Below are positions 26,215-36,357 of a stretch of DNA of 64,000 nucleotides, piece by piece (the first letter of the stretch is position 1; each line of letters begins with the position of its first letter). The position numbers and the translations under genes were made by a program. The DNA lies in NCBI GenBank assembly GCA_003225055.1, contig QIAU01000149.1, positions 1 to 64,000 on the forward strand. Direction: 5' to 3'. Origin of the DNA: Acidobacteriota bacterium (GTDB taxonomy: Bacteria; Acidobacteriota; Terriglobia; Terriglobales; Acidobacteriaceae). The notes below the pieces were generated by a model. It was not told the origin of the DNA and made no database searches. It saw only the letters and a program-made list of their open reading frames with translations.

Positions 26215-26279
26215 TCGGGAGACTTTGCTGGCAAGGCATTTTAAAACTCAGAATCGTTTAAGCTAAGGAGAAAAAGTTC

Positions 26280-27119
26280 ATGCCCACCATTACCACCAAA
26301 GACGGCACCCAGATTTACTACAAGGATTGGGGCAGGGGACAGCCCATAGTCTTCAGCCACGGCTGGCCGCTCAGCGGGGACGCCTGGGAGGACCAGATGA
26401 TATTTCTGGCTGACCGCGGCTATCGCTCCATCGCCCATGACCGACGGGGACACGGCCGGTCAAGCCAGCCTTGGGAAGGCAACGACATGAACACCTATGC
26501 CGACGATCTGGCGACCCTAGTTGAGAAGCTCGATCTGAAGAATGCGATCCATGTCGGCCATTCCACCGGTGGAGGTGAGGTCGCCCGCTATATCGCTCGT
26601 CACGGCACGAAACGCGTTGCCAAAGCCGTCCTCATAGGGGCGGTCCCGCCACTGATGCTGAAGACGGCGGCCAATCCTGGCGGCTTACCCATGGAAGCAT
26701 TCGACCAAATTCGGGCAGGAGTCCTCGCGGACCGCTCGCAATTCTTCAAGGACCTGAGCGCGCCGTTTTACGGCGCCAACCGGGCTGGCGCCAAAGTCTC
26801 ACAAGGACTGCGGGACTCGTTCTGGTTGCAGTCGATGCTGTGCGGACACAAAGCGGCCTACGATTGCATCAAGGCATTCTCGGAAACCGATTTCACCGAG
26901 GATCTCAAGAAGTTCGATGTTCCAACTCTCATCCTTCACGGCGACGACGACCAAATCGTCCCGATCGGCGCGTCGGCCATGCTGTCATCGAAGCTGGTCA
27001 AAGGGGCGACGCTGAAGGTCTACCCAGGTGCGCCGCACGGCATGTGTTCGACTCTGAAAGATCAGGTCAACGCAGAGTTGTTTGCGTTTCTCGGACGAAG
27101 CCAGGAGGCGGCGGCATAG
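26280..27119 (+). CDS. Alpha/beta hydrolase, non-heme haloperoxidase-like
   Basis: A 279-residue alpha/beta hydrolase of the cofactor-free chloroperoxidase/esterase group. The start follows an AAGGAG site. Visible features are the oxyanion region [18 protein letters not shown], the strand/loop [12 protein letters not shown], the nucleophile elbow [13 protein letters not shown] (Ser about 95), the acid in [10 protein letters not shown] and the histidine in YPGAPHGMC. These enzymes hydrolyse esters or lactones and form peracids in vitro; the natural substrate is unknown. Length is normal. No signal peptide, so it is cytoplasmic. Confidence 0.9.
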   Translation: MPTITTKDGTQIYYKDWGRGQPIVFSHGWPLSGDAWEDQMIFLADRGYRSIAHDRRGHGRSSQPWEGNDMNTYADDLATLVEKLDLKNAIHVGHSTGGGEVARYIARHGTKRVAKAVLIGAVPPLMLKTAANPGGLPMEAFDQIRAGVLADRSQFFKDLSAPFYGANRAGAKVSQGLRDSFWLQSMLCGHKAAYDCIKAFSETDFTEDLKKFDVPTLILHGDDDQIVPIGASAMLSSKLVKGATLKVYPGAPHGMCSTLKDQVNAELFAFLGRSQEAAA

Positions 27120-27141
27120 CAGGTTGCTTCTCGACGGCCAA

Positions 27142-27186
27142 GGATCGAGGGATCAACGATCGACGGGTAAAGGATCGACGGATAGA
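27142..27186 (+). repeat. Three 15-bp tandem units
   Basis: Units start GATCGAGGG (27143), GATCGACGGG (27158) and GATCGACGGA (27173), a regular 15-nt period just after the hydrolase stop. No function is apparent. Confidence 0.45.
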
Positions 27187-28093
27187 AGAGCGGGTGTTTG
27201 TTGACAACCCACCACCAAGAAGCTGAGCAGTGTTTTGTGAGGGCGCTGGAGGAATCCCCTCGAAACCCAGACTGGTTTCGGGGAATGGGTTCGGTCCTGG
27301 ACCCGGCGCAGTGTGATCAAGACCGCAATTCGCGGCGTCTTCCCAGATCCTGCGGGGACCAGGAAACGTCCGATCCGTGGTGGGAGGAACCAAGTGAAAC
27401 AGGGGCAGGTGCCACAATCGATGCCATAACCCAACTTGCCCCGGTGGATCGGTTCGTGTTTGTGATGTAGGTTCGGGAAGGTTATTCCACCAAAGAGTGC
27501 TCTCTCTGGCCGGATTGTGCTATGGAGACTGTCATCCAGGCGAGAACGCACGCCCGGGATGAACTCCGGTTGCTTCACCGAGTTGTTTCCAGCGAAGTGG
27601 TCGGAGCTTCCAACTGCCTGAGAGCGACAGCGTGACTCTGGATTTGAAGATAGAGGTAGTGCTCACGGCAGCCGCCAGGGGAAGAACGGGTCTCCCATTT
27701 GGTTTGAGAGTTCCGAATTTCTAAGCCGCCCTGTTCGAGTTGGAGGCTTCGCTGTGGCCACTGCTCGCATCGCGCCTGCGCACCCGCTCGGCTGAAAACC
27801 GAGTGGCCGAAGTAGGGAACTGGCGCTCCGGCGATCCCTCTGGCGTTGGCTCATGCTTTGGCCGTCACCCACAACTCGAACTCGTGAAAGGGAGGAAGAA
27901 TCGAGCCCGGTTATGGGAGCGGTGCGGACATCGGCCCAATTCGCCCGAGGTAAATTCCTGCCCCTTTCGAGTCGTTCCCGAGATCTGCTGCATCCATTGT
28001 AGGAATAACCGATCTGGGAATAATCGACAAGCGACAGATCTCGCAGCTTCGCCAGCGTCAGGAAAGTCCGTTTGGTGATCGGAGGTGATTGCA
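27187..28093 (+). other. No gene seen upstream of the efflux operon
   Basis: About 900 bp with only short, low-quality open frames on both strands. No regulator gene of the TetR or MarR type, often found next to RND pumps, could be recognised. The GGAGGTGA ribosome binding site of the adaptor gene is at 28081-28088. Confidence 0.4.
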
Positions 28094-29248
28094 ATGTCAC
28101 TCATAGCGTCGGCACACCATAACGCCATTAAGCTACTGCTCCTTGGCGGTTTTCTCCTGTTTCTCGCTGGCTGCGGCGGCAGCAAAGCGGCGCCAGCTCC
28201 TCCCCTGCCGGTCGTAGAAGTGGCCACCGTGGTGCAGCAAGACACGCCGATTTACAGCGAATGGGTGGCAATTCTGGACGGATACGTGAACGCGCAGATC
28301 CAGCCTCACGTTGCCGGATACATCATCGAACAAAACTACAAAGAAGGATCGGTGGTGAGAAAGGGCGATGTCCTCTTTGAGATCGATCCTCGTCCGTTCA
28401 AGGCCGCTCTCGACCAAGCCAAGGCCCAGCTCGCACAGGCCGAGGCACAGCTTGGCAAAGCCAGTCTCGATGTCGAGCGAGACACGCCGTTAGCCGAAGC
28501 GCGCGCCATCGCCCGAAGCCAACTCGATACCGAGATCCAGGCGAAGCTCGGCACGCAGGCTTTGGTCGAGGCCGCGAACGCGAATGTCGAGCAGGCTCAA
28601 CTCAATCTAGAGTGGACCAAAGTAACGTCCCTCGTCAGCGGGATTGCGGGCATGGCGCAAGTGCAGATCGGAAACCTTGTCGGACCGAATTCAGTCCTCA
28701 CTTCGGTATCGCAAGTCGACCCGATCAAAGCCTATTTCACGGTGAGTGAGCAGCAGTTCACGGATTTCCACCGCAGATTTCCTACCCAGGCGAGCGTCGA
28801 GGAACAGCGCCGGCACATGCCTCTCGAACTGCTGCTGGCCGACGGCAGCGTCTATGAGCGGCCTGGCACGATCTACTTTGCCGACCGCGAGGTAAACCCG
28901 GCTACCGGGGCCATACGGATTGCGGGCGTCTTTCCGAATCCCAGCAATCTCCTTCGTCCGGGCGGTTACGGGCGCGTCCGCGCATCGGCGAAGACGCAGA
29001 ATGGCGCCTTGCTGGTTCCGCAGAGAGCCGTGATTGAGCTGCAGGGAAGTCGGCAAGTCGCCGTCGTGGGCAGCGACGACAAGATCAGCATCCGCCCGGT
29101 CACGGTGGGAGAACGAATCGGCAACTTGTGGATCGTCACCGAAGGGCTGAAGGCCGGTGAACGCGTCGTGGTCGAGGGCCTGATGAAGGTTCGAGACGGC
29201 ACGCCTGTGAAAGTGGTCTCCGTCGCCTTTGCCAAGGCAGGAGGCTAG
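28094..29248 (+). CDS. RND efflux periplasmic adaptor (membrane fusion protein)
   Basis: A 384-residue AcrA/MexA-like adaptor. The ATG at 28094 is set by a strong GGAGGTGA site. A lipoprotein signal (LLLLGGFLLFLAGCGGSK) anchors it in the inner membrane. Then follow the barrel-sandwich half-motif (VNAQIQPHVAGYIIEQNYKE, VRKGDVLFEIDPRPFKAALD), an alpha hairpin coiled coil rich in Ala, Gln and Leu (about 95-160), and the beta-barrel and membrane-proximal domains (PATGAIRIAGVFPNPSNLLR, GLKAGERVVVEGLMKVRDGT). It links the pump to the outer-membrane channel; both genes follow directly. Substrate range cannot be told. Confidence 0.92.
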   Translation: MSLIASAHHNAIKLLLLGGFLLFLAGCGGSKAAPAPPLPVVEVATVVQQDTPIYSEWVAILDGYVNAQIQPHVAGYIIEQNYKEGSVVRKGDVLFEIDPRPFKAALDQAKAQLAQAEAQLGKASLDVERDTPLAEARAIARSQLDTEIQAKLGTQALVEAANANVEQAQLNLEWTKVTSLVSGIAGMAQVQIGNLVGPNSVLTSVSQVDPIKAYFTVSEQQFTDFHRRFPTQASVEEQRRHMPLELLLADGSVYERPGTIYFADREVNPATGAIRIAGVFPNPSNLLRPGGYGRVRASAKTQNGALLVPQRAVIELQGSRQVAVVGSDDKISIRPVTVGERIGNLWIVTEGLKAGERVVVEGLMKVRDGTPVKVVSVAFAKAGG

Positions 29249-29252
29249 CGCG

Positions 29253-32200
29253 ATGTCAAAGTTCTTCATCAACCGCCCCATCGTAGCCATCGTGATCTCG
29301 ATGCTGACGGTACTCGTCGGCGCCATCACGATCGCCAGCCTTCCCATCTCGCAGTTCCCGGCAATCGCTCCCCCAGAAGTGCAGGTGCAGACGACCTATG
29401 TCGGCGCCGATGCACAAACAGTGGAAGAGTCCGTCGCCACCCCGATCGAGCAGCAGATGAGCGGCGTGGACAACATGAACTACATGTACTCGGTGAACTC
29501 GTCGACCGGCGAGGTGAGGCTGATCGTCGATTACGACGTAAGAACCGATACTAATACGGACCTGATCCTCACCCAGATTCGGGAGACGCAAGCCGCCTCG
29601 CAGCTTCCGGCCGACGTCACGAACTTTGGGGTGACGGTGCAAAAGACAGTCACTGCGCCGTTGATGTTGATCAGTCTCTATTCGCCCAGCGGTATCTATG
29701 ACTCGAAGTTCCTGGCGAACTACGCGTACATCAACCTGTACGATCAATTGAGCCGTGTTCCCGGAATTGGCAGCGTTCAGGTGTTTGGGGCCGGCAGGTA
29801 TGCGATGCGATTGTGGGTCAAGCCGGACCAACTGGCCAGGCTCGCGATCACCGTGCCCGAGATCGTGGCAGCGATCCAGGCGCAGAATACGGTGAATCCA
29901 GCCGGTCAGATCGGCGGCGAGCCGGCACCCCAAGGTCAGGAATTCACCTACTCGGTCCGGGCACAGGGTCGACTGACTACGCCCGAGGAGTTCGAACAGA
30001 TCGTTGTCCGCGCCGCGCCCGATGGTGGGATCGTACGGATCAAGGACGTCGCCCGCGTGGAGATGGGGGCGCAGGACTACACGGTCATCAGCCAATTGAA
30101 TGGCAAACCGAGTGCGATCATCGCGGTGTACCAATTGCCGGGTTCGAATGCCGTGCAGGCGGCAGACGGGGTCAAAAAACTTCTCGCTGAGCAAAGGCAG
30201 AGACTTCCTCAAGGCGTCAATTACACCATCGCGCTCGACACGACGCGCGCAGTGACAGAAGGGATTAAGGAGATCGTCCAGACCTTGTTGATCGCCATTG
30301 TCCTGGTGATCATCGTGGTGTACATCTTCCTGCAGGGATGGCGCGCAACGCTCATCCCGCTCCTGGCTGTACCAGTTTCGCTGGTGGGGACCTTCGTCCT
30401 TTTTCCTCTGTTTGGCTTTTCCATCAACACTCTTTCGCTGTTCGGTCTCGTGCTGGCCATAGGACTGGTTGTAGACGATGCCATTGTGGTGGTGGAGGCG
30501 GTTGAGCATCACATCGAAGAGGGTATGTTGCCGAAAGATGCGACATTCAAGGCAATGGAGGAGATCTCGGGGCCGGTGGTGGGCATCGCTCTGGTGCTTT
30601 CCGCGGTCTTCGTCCCTACAGCATTCATCCCGGGAATCACCGGGCGCCTTTATCAGCAGTTCGCCGTGACGATCGCCATCTCCGTCATTCTTTCTGCCTT
30701 CAATGCTCTGACATTAAGCCCTGCTCTCTCGGCGCTGCTGCTGCGGCCGCGTGAGAACCGTGGCGGTCTGCTGCGTAAATTTTTTGATTGGTTCAACCGG
30801 CTCTTCACGCGGGCGACCGATAACTATGTACGAATCGCCGGCGCGCTCATCCGCAAGAGCGCTATAGCCTTCGTGTTGCTTGTTGCGTGCGGAGTCTTTG
30901 CGGGCTTCTTCGCCGCCAAGCTGCCCTCGAGCTTTCTTCCGGACGAGGACCAAGGCTACATGTACATGAACCTCCAGCTGCCTAGCGCCTCATCGCTGCA
31001 AAGGACCGAGGCCACCGCACGTGAGATCGAGGAAGTACTCGCCAGCACCCCCGGTATCGAATCGACGGTCAGTGTTGCCGGATTCAGCCTGCTGAGTCTT
31101 ACCCGGTCGAGTTACAGCGCCTTCTTCTTCGTTACCTTGAAGGAATGGAAGGACCGCCAGAAAAGGGAGGAGCAGTATCAGTTTATCCGGCAGAGTGTGA
31201 ACCAGAAACTTGCCGGTCTTCGGCAGGGTATTGCGTTTTCGTTCTCTCCTCCGGCGATTCCTGGCGTGGGAACTTCCGGGGGCGTTACCTTCGTTCTCGA
31301 GGACCGCTCAGGAAAGGACGTGGGATTTCTTGCCGACCATGTGAACAGGTTCCTTGCGGCAGCCCGCAAGCGTCCGGAACTCGCCTCTGTCAATACCACC
31401 TTCCTCCCCAGAGTGCCGCAGCAATTCATCACTGTTGACCGGGACAAAGTACTCAAGCAGGGCGTTGACATCAAGGACGTTTATCGGACGATCCAGGCGT
31501 TCATGGGAGGATCGTTCATCAACTATTTCAACCGTTTCGGCCGCCAGTGGCAGGTGTATGTCGAAGCTGAAGGCGCCTATCGCGGCCGCGCGGAAAACGT
31601 CGGACAGTTCTACGTCAGGAATCGTACAGGAGATATGGTTCCTCTGTCGGCGCTGACAAGGTTCGAATCGCGTTCCGGTCCTGAATTCACAATGCGCTAT
31701 AACCTCTACCGGGCGGCGCAGATCTTTGCGGGTGCCGCGCCCGGCTACAGCTCAGCGCAGGCTATGGCAGCGCTGGAAGATGTGTTCGCGCAGAGCATGC
31801 CCCCGGAAATGGGTTTTGACTACATGGGCATGTCGTTCCAAGAGAAGAAGGCCCAGGAAGGCGTACCTCCGTCAATGATCTTTGGGTTTTCACTCCTGGT
31901 GGTGTTTCTCATCCTCGCGGCACTCTACGAGAGTTGGTCATTGCCATTCAGCGTTCTGTTGAGCACCCCGGTTGCTGTCTTCGGCGCCTTTACCGTTCTT
32001 TGGCTACGTCGCGTCCTGCTCGGTTTCTTCTTGCCTCCCTACATGGTCCAGATCGAGAACGATGTGTACTCACAGATCGGGCTCGTGATGCTGATCGGAC
32101 TGGCAGCAAAAAACGCTATTCTGATCGTTGAGTTCGCAAAAGAGGCCAACGAGAAAGGGCAGCCTCTCAGAGAGGCAGCGCTTGCGGCGGCAAGATTGCG

Positions 32201-32453
32201 GTTGCGGCCCATCCTGATGACCTCCTTCGCGTTTGTGCTCGGGTGCGTGCCGCTTTGGACCGCAAGCGGAGCTGGATCGGTCGCGCGGCAGATCATGGGT
32301 ACGACGGTGATCGGAGGAATGTTGGCAGCTACCTTGATCGCCGTGTTCATTATTCCCGTGCTGTTCGTGGTTGTAGAAAAACTTTCGCAGAGGAAACCAG
32401 CCATGACGGTTGCGCCTGCGGTATCCCCCCTACCGGCGCGGGGAGATGATTGA
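29253..32453 (+). CDS. RND multidrug efflux pump, HAE1 family (AcrB/MexB-like)
   Basis: A 1066-residue proton-driven pump. The ATG at 29253 follows GCAGGAGG and the adaptor stop by 4 nt. The N-terminus MSKFFINRPIVAIVISMLTV is classic for HAE1 pumps. Family blocks are PISQFPAIAPPEVQVQTTY, the twelve helices in two sets (about 340-540 and 870-1040), and in helix 4 the proton-relay acids GLVVDDAIVVVEAVEHH (D-D), with the lysine of helix 10 in GLAAKNAILIVEFAKE. It acts as a trimer in the inner membrane with its neighbours. Length is normal and intact. Confidence 0.94.
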   Translation: MSKFFINRPIVAIVISMLTVLVGAITIASLPISQFPAIAPPEVQVQTTYVGADAQTVEESVATPIEQQMSGVDNMNYMYSVNSSTGEVRLIVDYDVRTDTNTDLILTQIRETQAASQLPADVTNFGVTVQKTVTAPLMLISLYSPSGIYDSKFLANYAYINLYDQLSRVPGIGSVQVFGAGRYAMRLWVKPDQLARLAITVPEIVAAIQAQNTVNPAGQIGGEPAPQGQEFTYSVRAQGRLTTPEEFEQIVVRAAPDGGIVRIKDVARVEMGAQDYTVISQLNGKPSAIIAVYQLPGSNAVQAADGVKKLLAEQRQRLPQGVNYTIALDTTRAVTEGIKEIVQTLLIAIVLVIIVVYIFLQGWRATLIPLLAVPVSLVGTFVLFPLFGFSINTLSLFGLVLAIGLVVDDAIVVVEAVEHHIEEGMLPKDATFKAMEEISGPVVGIALVLSAVFVPTAFIPGITGRLYQQFAVTIAISVILSAFNALTLSPALSALLLRPRENRGGLLRKFFDWFNRLFTRATDNYVRIAGALIRKSAIAFVLLVACGVFAGFFAAKLPSSFLPDEDQGYMYMNLQLPSASSLQRTEATAREIEEVLASTPGIESTVSVAGFSLLSLTRSSYSAFFFVTLKEWKDRQKREEQYQFIRQSVNQKLAGLRQGIAFSFSPPAIPGVGTSGGVTFVLEDRSGKDVGFLADHVNRFLAAARKRPELASVNTTFLPRVPQQFITVDRDKVLKQGVDIKDVYRTIQAFMGGSFINYFNRFGRQWQVYVEAEGAYRGRAENVGQFYVRNRTGDMVPLSALTRFESRSGPEFTMRYNLYRAAQIFAGAAPGYSSAQAMAALEDVFAQSMPPEMGFDYMGMSFQEKKAQEGVPPSMIFGFSLLVVFLILAALYESWSLPFSVLLSTPVAVFGAFTVLWLRRVLLGFFLPPYMVQIENDVYSQIGLVMLIGLAAKNAILIVEFAKEANEKGQPLREAALAAARLRLRPILMTSFAFVLGCVPLWTASGAGSVARQIMGTTVIGGMLAATLIAVFIIPVLFVVVEKLSQRKPAMTVAPAVSPLPARGDD

Positions 32454-32454
32454 A

Positions 32455-33855
32455 ATGAACGCAAGAAAAGCCACATTCGGCGTTGTTTTTTTCGCCCTTT
32501 TGTCCGTGGGGTGTGCGGTAGGGCCCAATTACAAGAAGCCAGCGGTGCCCGTGCCTCCCGAATACAGGGGTCTATCACCGGACCAGGCGGGCAAGAGCGA
32601 AGTGGCTTCGTTCGGCGATCAGAAATGGTGGGATGCATTCCAGGACGAGACTTTGAGCGACCTCATCCGGACGGCTCTGAAGCAGAACTATGATGTGGGG
32701 ATCGCAGCAGCCAGGATCCTTGAGGCGCGGGCGGCGCTCGGCATTTCGCGAGCAGACCAGCTGCCATCGGTCGCGGCAGGCGCATCCGCAACCAATGAAC
32801 GCTTCCCCCGGACCGTCGCGGCTCCCAGTGTCGAGACCAGCGCGAACCAGATAAGTCTGGCGCTCGCATGGGAGCTGGATTTTTGGGGAAAATTCCGGCG
32901 AGCGACAGAGTCTGCCCGGGCCAATCTGCTCTCGCAGGAATGGGCGCAGCGTCAAGTCATCAGTTCGCTGGTGGGCGATGTTGCCAGCACCTATTTTCAG
33001 TTGCGCGAATTGGACCTCGAACTAGAGATCTCACGCCAGACGCTTGCCTCTCGCAAGGACTCGTTGCGACTGACCGAGCTCCTGGCTAATGGTGGTGCCA
33101 CCTCCATGCTCGATGTGCGACAGGCCGAGCAGTTGGTGTATACCGCGGCGGCCTCCATCCCGGACCTTGAGCGGCGGATCGAGCAGCAGGAGAACTTCAT
33201 CAGCATTCTTCTCGGCAAGAATCCTCAAGCTATCGCTCGCGGAAGGAAGCTCGTCGATCAGCCCCATGCGCTGGAAGTTCCCGCGGGACTTGCGTCATCT
33301 CTGCTGGAGCGTCGCCCCGACATCCGCCAAGCGGAGCAGCAATTGATCGCTGCTAAGGCCCAGATCGGTGTCGCCAAAGCCGGCTACTTTCCCCAGATCT
33401 CATTGACCGCCTCCGGCGGATATCAGAGCTCCGCCCTGACTGGCCTGTTCGCGGGCCCGGCAGGGCTTTGGACATTTGGCGGCAGCGCGGTCCAGCCGGT
33501 GTTTGAAGGTGGCAGAATCCGGAATCGGGTGCGGTTCGCCCGGGCCCGCGCTGAAGAAGCCACGTTGCTCTACCAGCGTACCGTGCAGCAGGCGTTTCGA
33601 GATGTTTCCGATGCGCTGGTTGGATACCGCAAGAGCCAGGAGTTCCGTATCCAGCAAGAACAGCTGACACATGCGGCCGAAGAAGCGACCAAATTGTCGA
33701 ATATGAGGTACAAGGGCGGCGCGACGAGTTACCTGGAGGTACTCGACAGCGACACCAGATATTTCGCGGCTCAGCTCAATCTGGCACAGGCGGAGTTGAA
33801 CGAACTGCGAGCATTCGTGGGACTTTACAGTGCCCTGGGTGGCGGATGGGAATGA
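32455..33855 (+). CDS. RND outer-membrane channel lipoprotein (OprM/NodT family)
   Basis: A 466-residue TolC-like channel. I chose ATG 32455, giving a lipoprotein signal (FFALLSVGCAVGPNYKKPAV), with GGGGAG 9 nt before; an ATG at 32446 is in frame and overlaps the pump stop. Two repeats of outer membrane efflux domain follow (SLALAWELDFWGKFRRATES in the first; TASGGYQSSALTGLFAGPAG, FEGGRIRNRVRFARARAEEA and YKGGATSYLEVLDSDTRYFA in the second). It forms a trimeric barrel and periplasmic tunnel, completing the efflux operon. Confidence 0.92.
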   Translation: MNARKATFGVVFFALLSVGCAVGPNYKKPAVPVPPEYRGLSPDQAGKSEVASFGDQKWWDAFQDETLSDLIRTALKQNYDVGIAAARILEARAALGISRADQLPSVAAGASATNERFPRTVAAPSVETSANQISLALAWELDFWGKFRRATESARANLLSQEWAQRQVISSLVGDVASTYFQLRELDLELEISRQTLASRKDSLRLTELLANGGATSMLDVRQAEQLVYTAAASIPDLERRIEQQENFISILLGKNPQAIARGRKLVDQPHALEVPAGLASSLLERRPDIRQAEQQLIAAKAQIGVAKAGYFPQISLTASGGYQSSALTGLFAGPAGLWTFGGSAVQPVFEGGRIRNRVRFARARAEEATLLYQRTVQQAFRDVSDALVGYRKSQEFRIQQEQLTHAAEEATKLSNMRYKGGATSYLEVLDSDTRYFAAQLNLAQAELNELRAFVGLYSALGGGWE

Positions 33856-34016
33856 GCTCTCCAGCCCGATCGGGTTAATGAGGGTTGGGCATCGGGAGCT
33901 GCTCGGGCAGCAAGATGTGCCCGGATCTGGTATGCGTACCCCTCTTTCTTGACCGAACGCGTCGAAACAAAACGAAGGGTACGTACGCATCAGAAAAACT
34001 GACTGCGGAGTTGGCA

Positions 34017-35015
34017 ATGCTGATTGCAGGCGACATCGGCGGTACAAAAACCGACCTGGCGATCTACTCGATCGAATCCGGACCGCACGCGCCACTGGCT
34101 CAGACTGAAGTTCATAGTCGGGACTATCCCAGCCTGCAGGCCATGGTCGCCGAGTTTCTCGCTCAGGTGAAGGTGTCCGTGGACGCGGCCTCTTTTGACG
34201 TCGCTGGGCCAGTCATCGATGGGCATGTGAAAACGACGAACTTGCCCTGGGTAATGGATGAAAGCTCGCTTGCCAAGGACTTGAATCTCAAGTCTGTCCA
34301 TCTCATGAACGACCTGGAGGCGGTCGCACGGGCAGTGCCCGTCTTGCGGATGCTCGACCTGCTTACGCTCAACGAAGGGGAACCGGTCCTGAACGGCCCG
34401 ATCGCGATCATCGCGCCGGGGACGGGTTTGGGCGAATCATTTCTCACCTGGAATGGCTCCAAGTACCTGGCACACAGCTCTGAGGGTGGCCACTCGGATT
34501 TCGCCCCGGCGGACGTGCGGCAAATTCATCTGCTTGAATACCTGCTGCCCCGTTTCGGTCACGTCGGGGTCGAACGGGTCTGTTCCGGAATCGGCGTCCC
34601 CAATATTTATGACTATCTTCAGCACGAAGAGGGACTACCGGAAACGCCCGAATTTGCTCAATTGATCGCCTCCGCCAACGATCCCACGAAAGCAATCGTA
34701 GATGCCGCCTTGCACCCGGACCATCCAAGCGAATTGTGCCGGGCCACCATTGACATGTTGGTTTCGATTCTTGCTAGCGAAGCGGGCAATCTCGCGCTGA
34801 AGGTTTTCGCGACCGGCGGAATCTACCTGGCCGGCGGTATCTCCCTGCACCTGTTGGATGCGCTCGAGAAGCCGGCCTTCCTGCAGGCGTTTACCAAAAA
34901 GGGCCGCTTCCAGGACCTGATGGGGCGCATTCCCATTCACGTCATCACCACACGCGCGGCGTTGCTTGGAGCTGCGATTTATGGGCTGGAGAGCCTGAAA
35001 GATCACAAGGAGTAG
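34017..35015 (+). CDS. glk: Glucokinase
   Basis: A 332-residue glucokinase of the bacterial Glk family. It phosphorylates glucose to glucose-6-phosphate with ATP. ATG 34017 is preceded by GGAG at 6 nt; the longer frame upstream is unlike the family. Motifs: phosphate loop AGDIGGTKTDLAIYS, sugar-binding NLPWVMD and NDLEAVA, APGTGLGESFL, EGGHSDFAP, and the C-terminal GGIYLAGGISLHLL. It begins the sugar-to-acetate group: histidine phosphatase starts 3 nt after its stop, followed by zwf and pgl remnants, GH15, xfp and ackA. Confidence 0.92.
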   Translation: MLIAGDIGGTKTDLAIYSIESGPHAPLAQTEVHSRDYPSLQAMVAEFLAQVKVSVDAASFDVAGPVIDGHVKTTNLPWVMDESSLAKDLNLKSVHLMNDLEAVARAVPVLRMLDLLTLNEGEPVLNGPIAIIAPGTGLGESFLTWNGSKYLAHSSEGGHSDFAPADVRQIHLLEYLLPRFGHVGVERVCSGIGVPNIYDYLQHEEGLPETPEFAQLIASANDPTKAIVDAALHPDHPSELCRATIDMLVSILASEAGNLALKVFATGGIYLAGGISLHLLDALEKPAFLQAFTKKGRFQDLMGRIPIHVITTRAALLGAAIYGLESLKDHKE

Positions 35016-35018
35016 GAA

Positions 35019-35654
35019 ATGAGCGCAACGTTTCCCATCATTTACCTGGCCAGACACGGCGAAACGGCTTGGACAATTACCGGCCAGCACACCGGCCTCA
35101 CCGACCTGCCGCTTACCGAGCGCGGAGAGTCGAATGCGCGCAAGCTGGGTGAGCGGCTGAACGGGGCGACATTTGCAAAAGTATTCACCAGTCCTTTGCG
35201 GCGGGCTATGCGGACGTGCGAACTGGCCGGCTTCGGACCGGTCGCTGAGACCGACGTTGACTTGGTCGAATGGGATTATGGCGAATACGAGGGTCGCCGC
35301 ACGGTTGACATCCTTCGAGAACGTCCGGACTGGCAGCTGTTCCGCGACGGCTGCCCGGGGGGTGAATCGCCAGAACAAGTCGCTACGCGGGCGGACCGGG
35401 TGGTGCAGCGAGTACGCAGGGTCACCGGGGACGTTCTGCTTTTCTCAAGCGCCCACTTTCTTAGAGTATTGGCCGCGCGTTGGATTGGGCTGGAAGCAAT
35501 TTTTGGCCGATCGTTCATGCTAAGCACGGCCAGCCTGAGCGCCTTGAGCTATGAAAGCAAGGCCGATCAACCCGCGATCCAACTTTGGAACGATACTGGT
35601 CATGTACTAGCGTCAAAGGAGCAGCAAGCCTGCTCCGAGCACGTGACCGCATAG
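35019..35654 (+). CDS. Histidine phosphatase (phosphoglycerate mutase-like)
   Basis: A 211-residue branch-1 histidine phosphatase. The RHG box is LARHGETAWT with the phospho-acceptor His, followed by GLTDLPLTERGESNARKLGE, FTSPLRRAMRTCE, the acid region EWDYGEYEGR and the second catalytic His in LFSSAHFLRVLAARW. Such proteins dephosphorylate sugars or small phosphates, or act as phosphoglycerate mutase; sequence does not separate these. Position 3 nt after glk suggests a sugar-phosphate role in the same pathway. AAGGAG overlaps the glk stop. Confidence 0.88.
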   Translation: MSATFPIIYLARHGETAWTITGQHTGLTDLPLTERGESNARKLGERLNGATFAKVFTSPLRRAMRTCELAGFGPVAETDVDLVEWDYGEYEGRRTVDILRERPDWQLFRDGCPGGESPEQVATRADRVVQRVRRVTGDVLLFSSAHFLRVLAARWIGLEAIFGRSFMLSTASLSALSYESKADQPAIQLWNDTGHVLASKEQQACSEHVTA

Positions 35655-35662
35655 CAAAAGCG

Positions 35663-36048
35663 CGGCGCAGCCCGGCCTGACGCCACACTTCGCCTCAGTC
35701 CCGAGGTAACGATCGCCATGGGGATGATGTCGCTGTCTCCGGGCGAAGGAGTCTCGCTTCAAACCGGTGAAATGGTGGCCAGCCGCTATCGGCGCGCCGA
35801 TGAGATGGACGCTTACGAACGTGGCCCTGAGAGCGGCGATGACAGGAGAGAGCACGCTGTGCCCGGGAGGATTACGTGGAAGAAGCGTGGCGCAGCGTGG
35901 CTCCTGGGTTGAAAAAGAACACGCCGATCTATCCCTACGCGCCCGATACCTCGGGTCCTGAGGAAGTCGAGCGCGTGACCCCGCCCGGGGCTGGCAAAAG
36001 CCCAGCGTGGGCCAGGAACCGTTTGCGGTCGCAAGCCAGGCCGCGTAA
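35663..36048 (+). pseudogene. zwf: Glucose-6-phosphate dehydrogenase, C-terminal remnant
   Basis: Joined frames give the end of a G6PDH: LRLSPEVTIAMGMMSLSPGE, GEMVASRYRRADEMDAYER, ALRAAMTGEST, then DYVEEAWRSVAPGLKK, NTPIYPYAPDTSGPEEVERV, TPPG, and WQKPSVGQEPFAVASQAA to a stop at 36046. Family proteins read DTWGP where this has DTSGP. At least three frameshifts separate the pieces, and everything before about the last 125 codons is missing, including the NADP and substrate sites. It is collinear with the operon, so it was a working member that decayed by deletion and drift. Confidence 0.8.
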
Positions 36049-36138
36049 GCAGGAATTGGGTCCGCTCTCGACAAAGGTCGGGTTTTCGCCGGACGGAACG
36101 GCTTGGGAGGTGACAAGTCAGGATGGGGGAAGCGTACG

Positions 36139-36321
36139 ATGAAAATTAAAGGGCCGATGCTGATCGCCCGAGAAGGCGCTGCGCTCGCGGCTGAGGAGGC
36201 CAGGGCTGCGGTCCCAGGTCGCAGTTCCATCGTTATGGCCGTCAGCGGCGGGCCGCACCTCGTGGCTTAGCCTTCGTGCTCTAGCACGGGAAGAGGCGCC
36301 TTGGAACACTGTTCAGGGAGC
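36139..36321 (+). pseudogene. pgl: 6-phosphogluconolactonase, N-terminal remnant
   Basis: Starts at ATG 36139 with a GGGGGAAG site still in place. It reads MKIKGPMLIAREGAALAAEE, ARAAVPGRSSIVMAVSGG, the typical Pgl opening with the SGG phosphate site. In frame it stops at 36270. A shift near 36252 continues the family sequence as GRTSWLSLRALAREEAPWNT, then VQ, where similarity ends just before the GH15 gene. About 60 of the usual 230-270 codons remain. It follows the zwf remnant in pathway order. Confidence 0.7.
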
Positions 36322-36357
36322 CATGGGAAAAGAGTCACAACGGAAAGGCAAATCTAC

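Noticed and set aside
27153-27578. 141-codon minus-strand frame in the gap before the efflux operon
   Set aside because: No domain, no ribosome binding site and composition unlike the neighbours.
29256-30512. 418-codon minus-strand open frame opposite the RND pump
   Set aside because: Shadow of a strongly conserved pump gene on the plus strand. Its translation is rich in His, Asp and Arg with no domain.
35613-36230. 205-codon minus-strand frame
   Set aside because: Antisense to the zwf and pgl remnants, whose plus-strand translations match known families.
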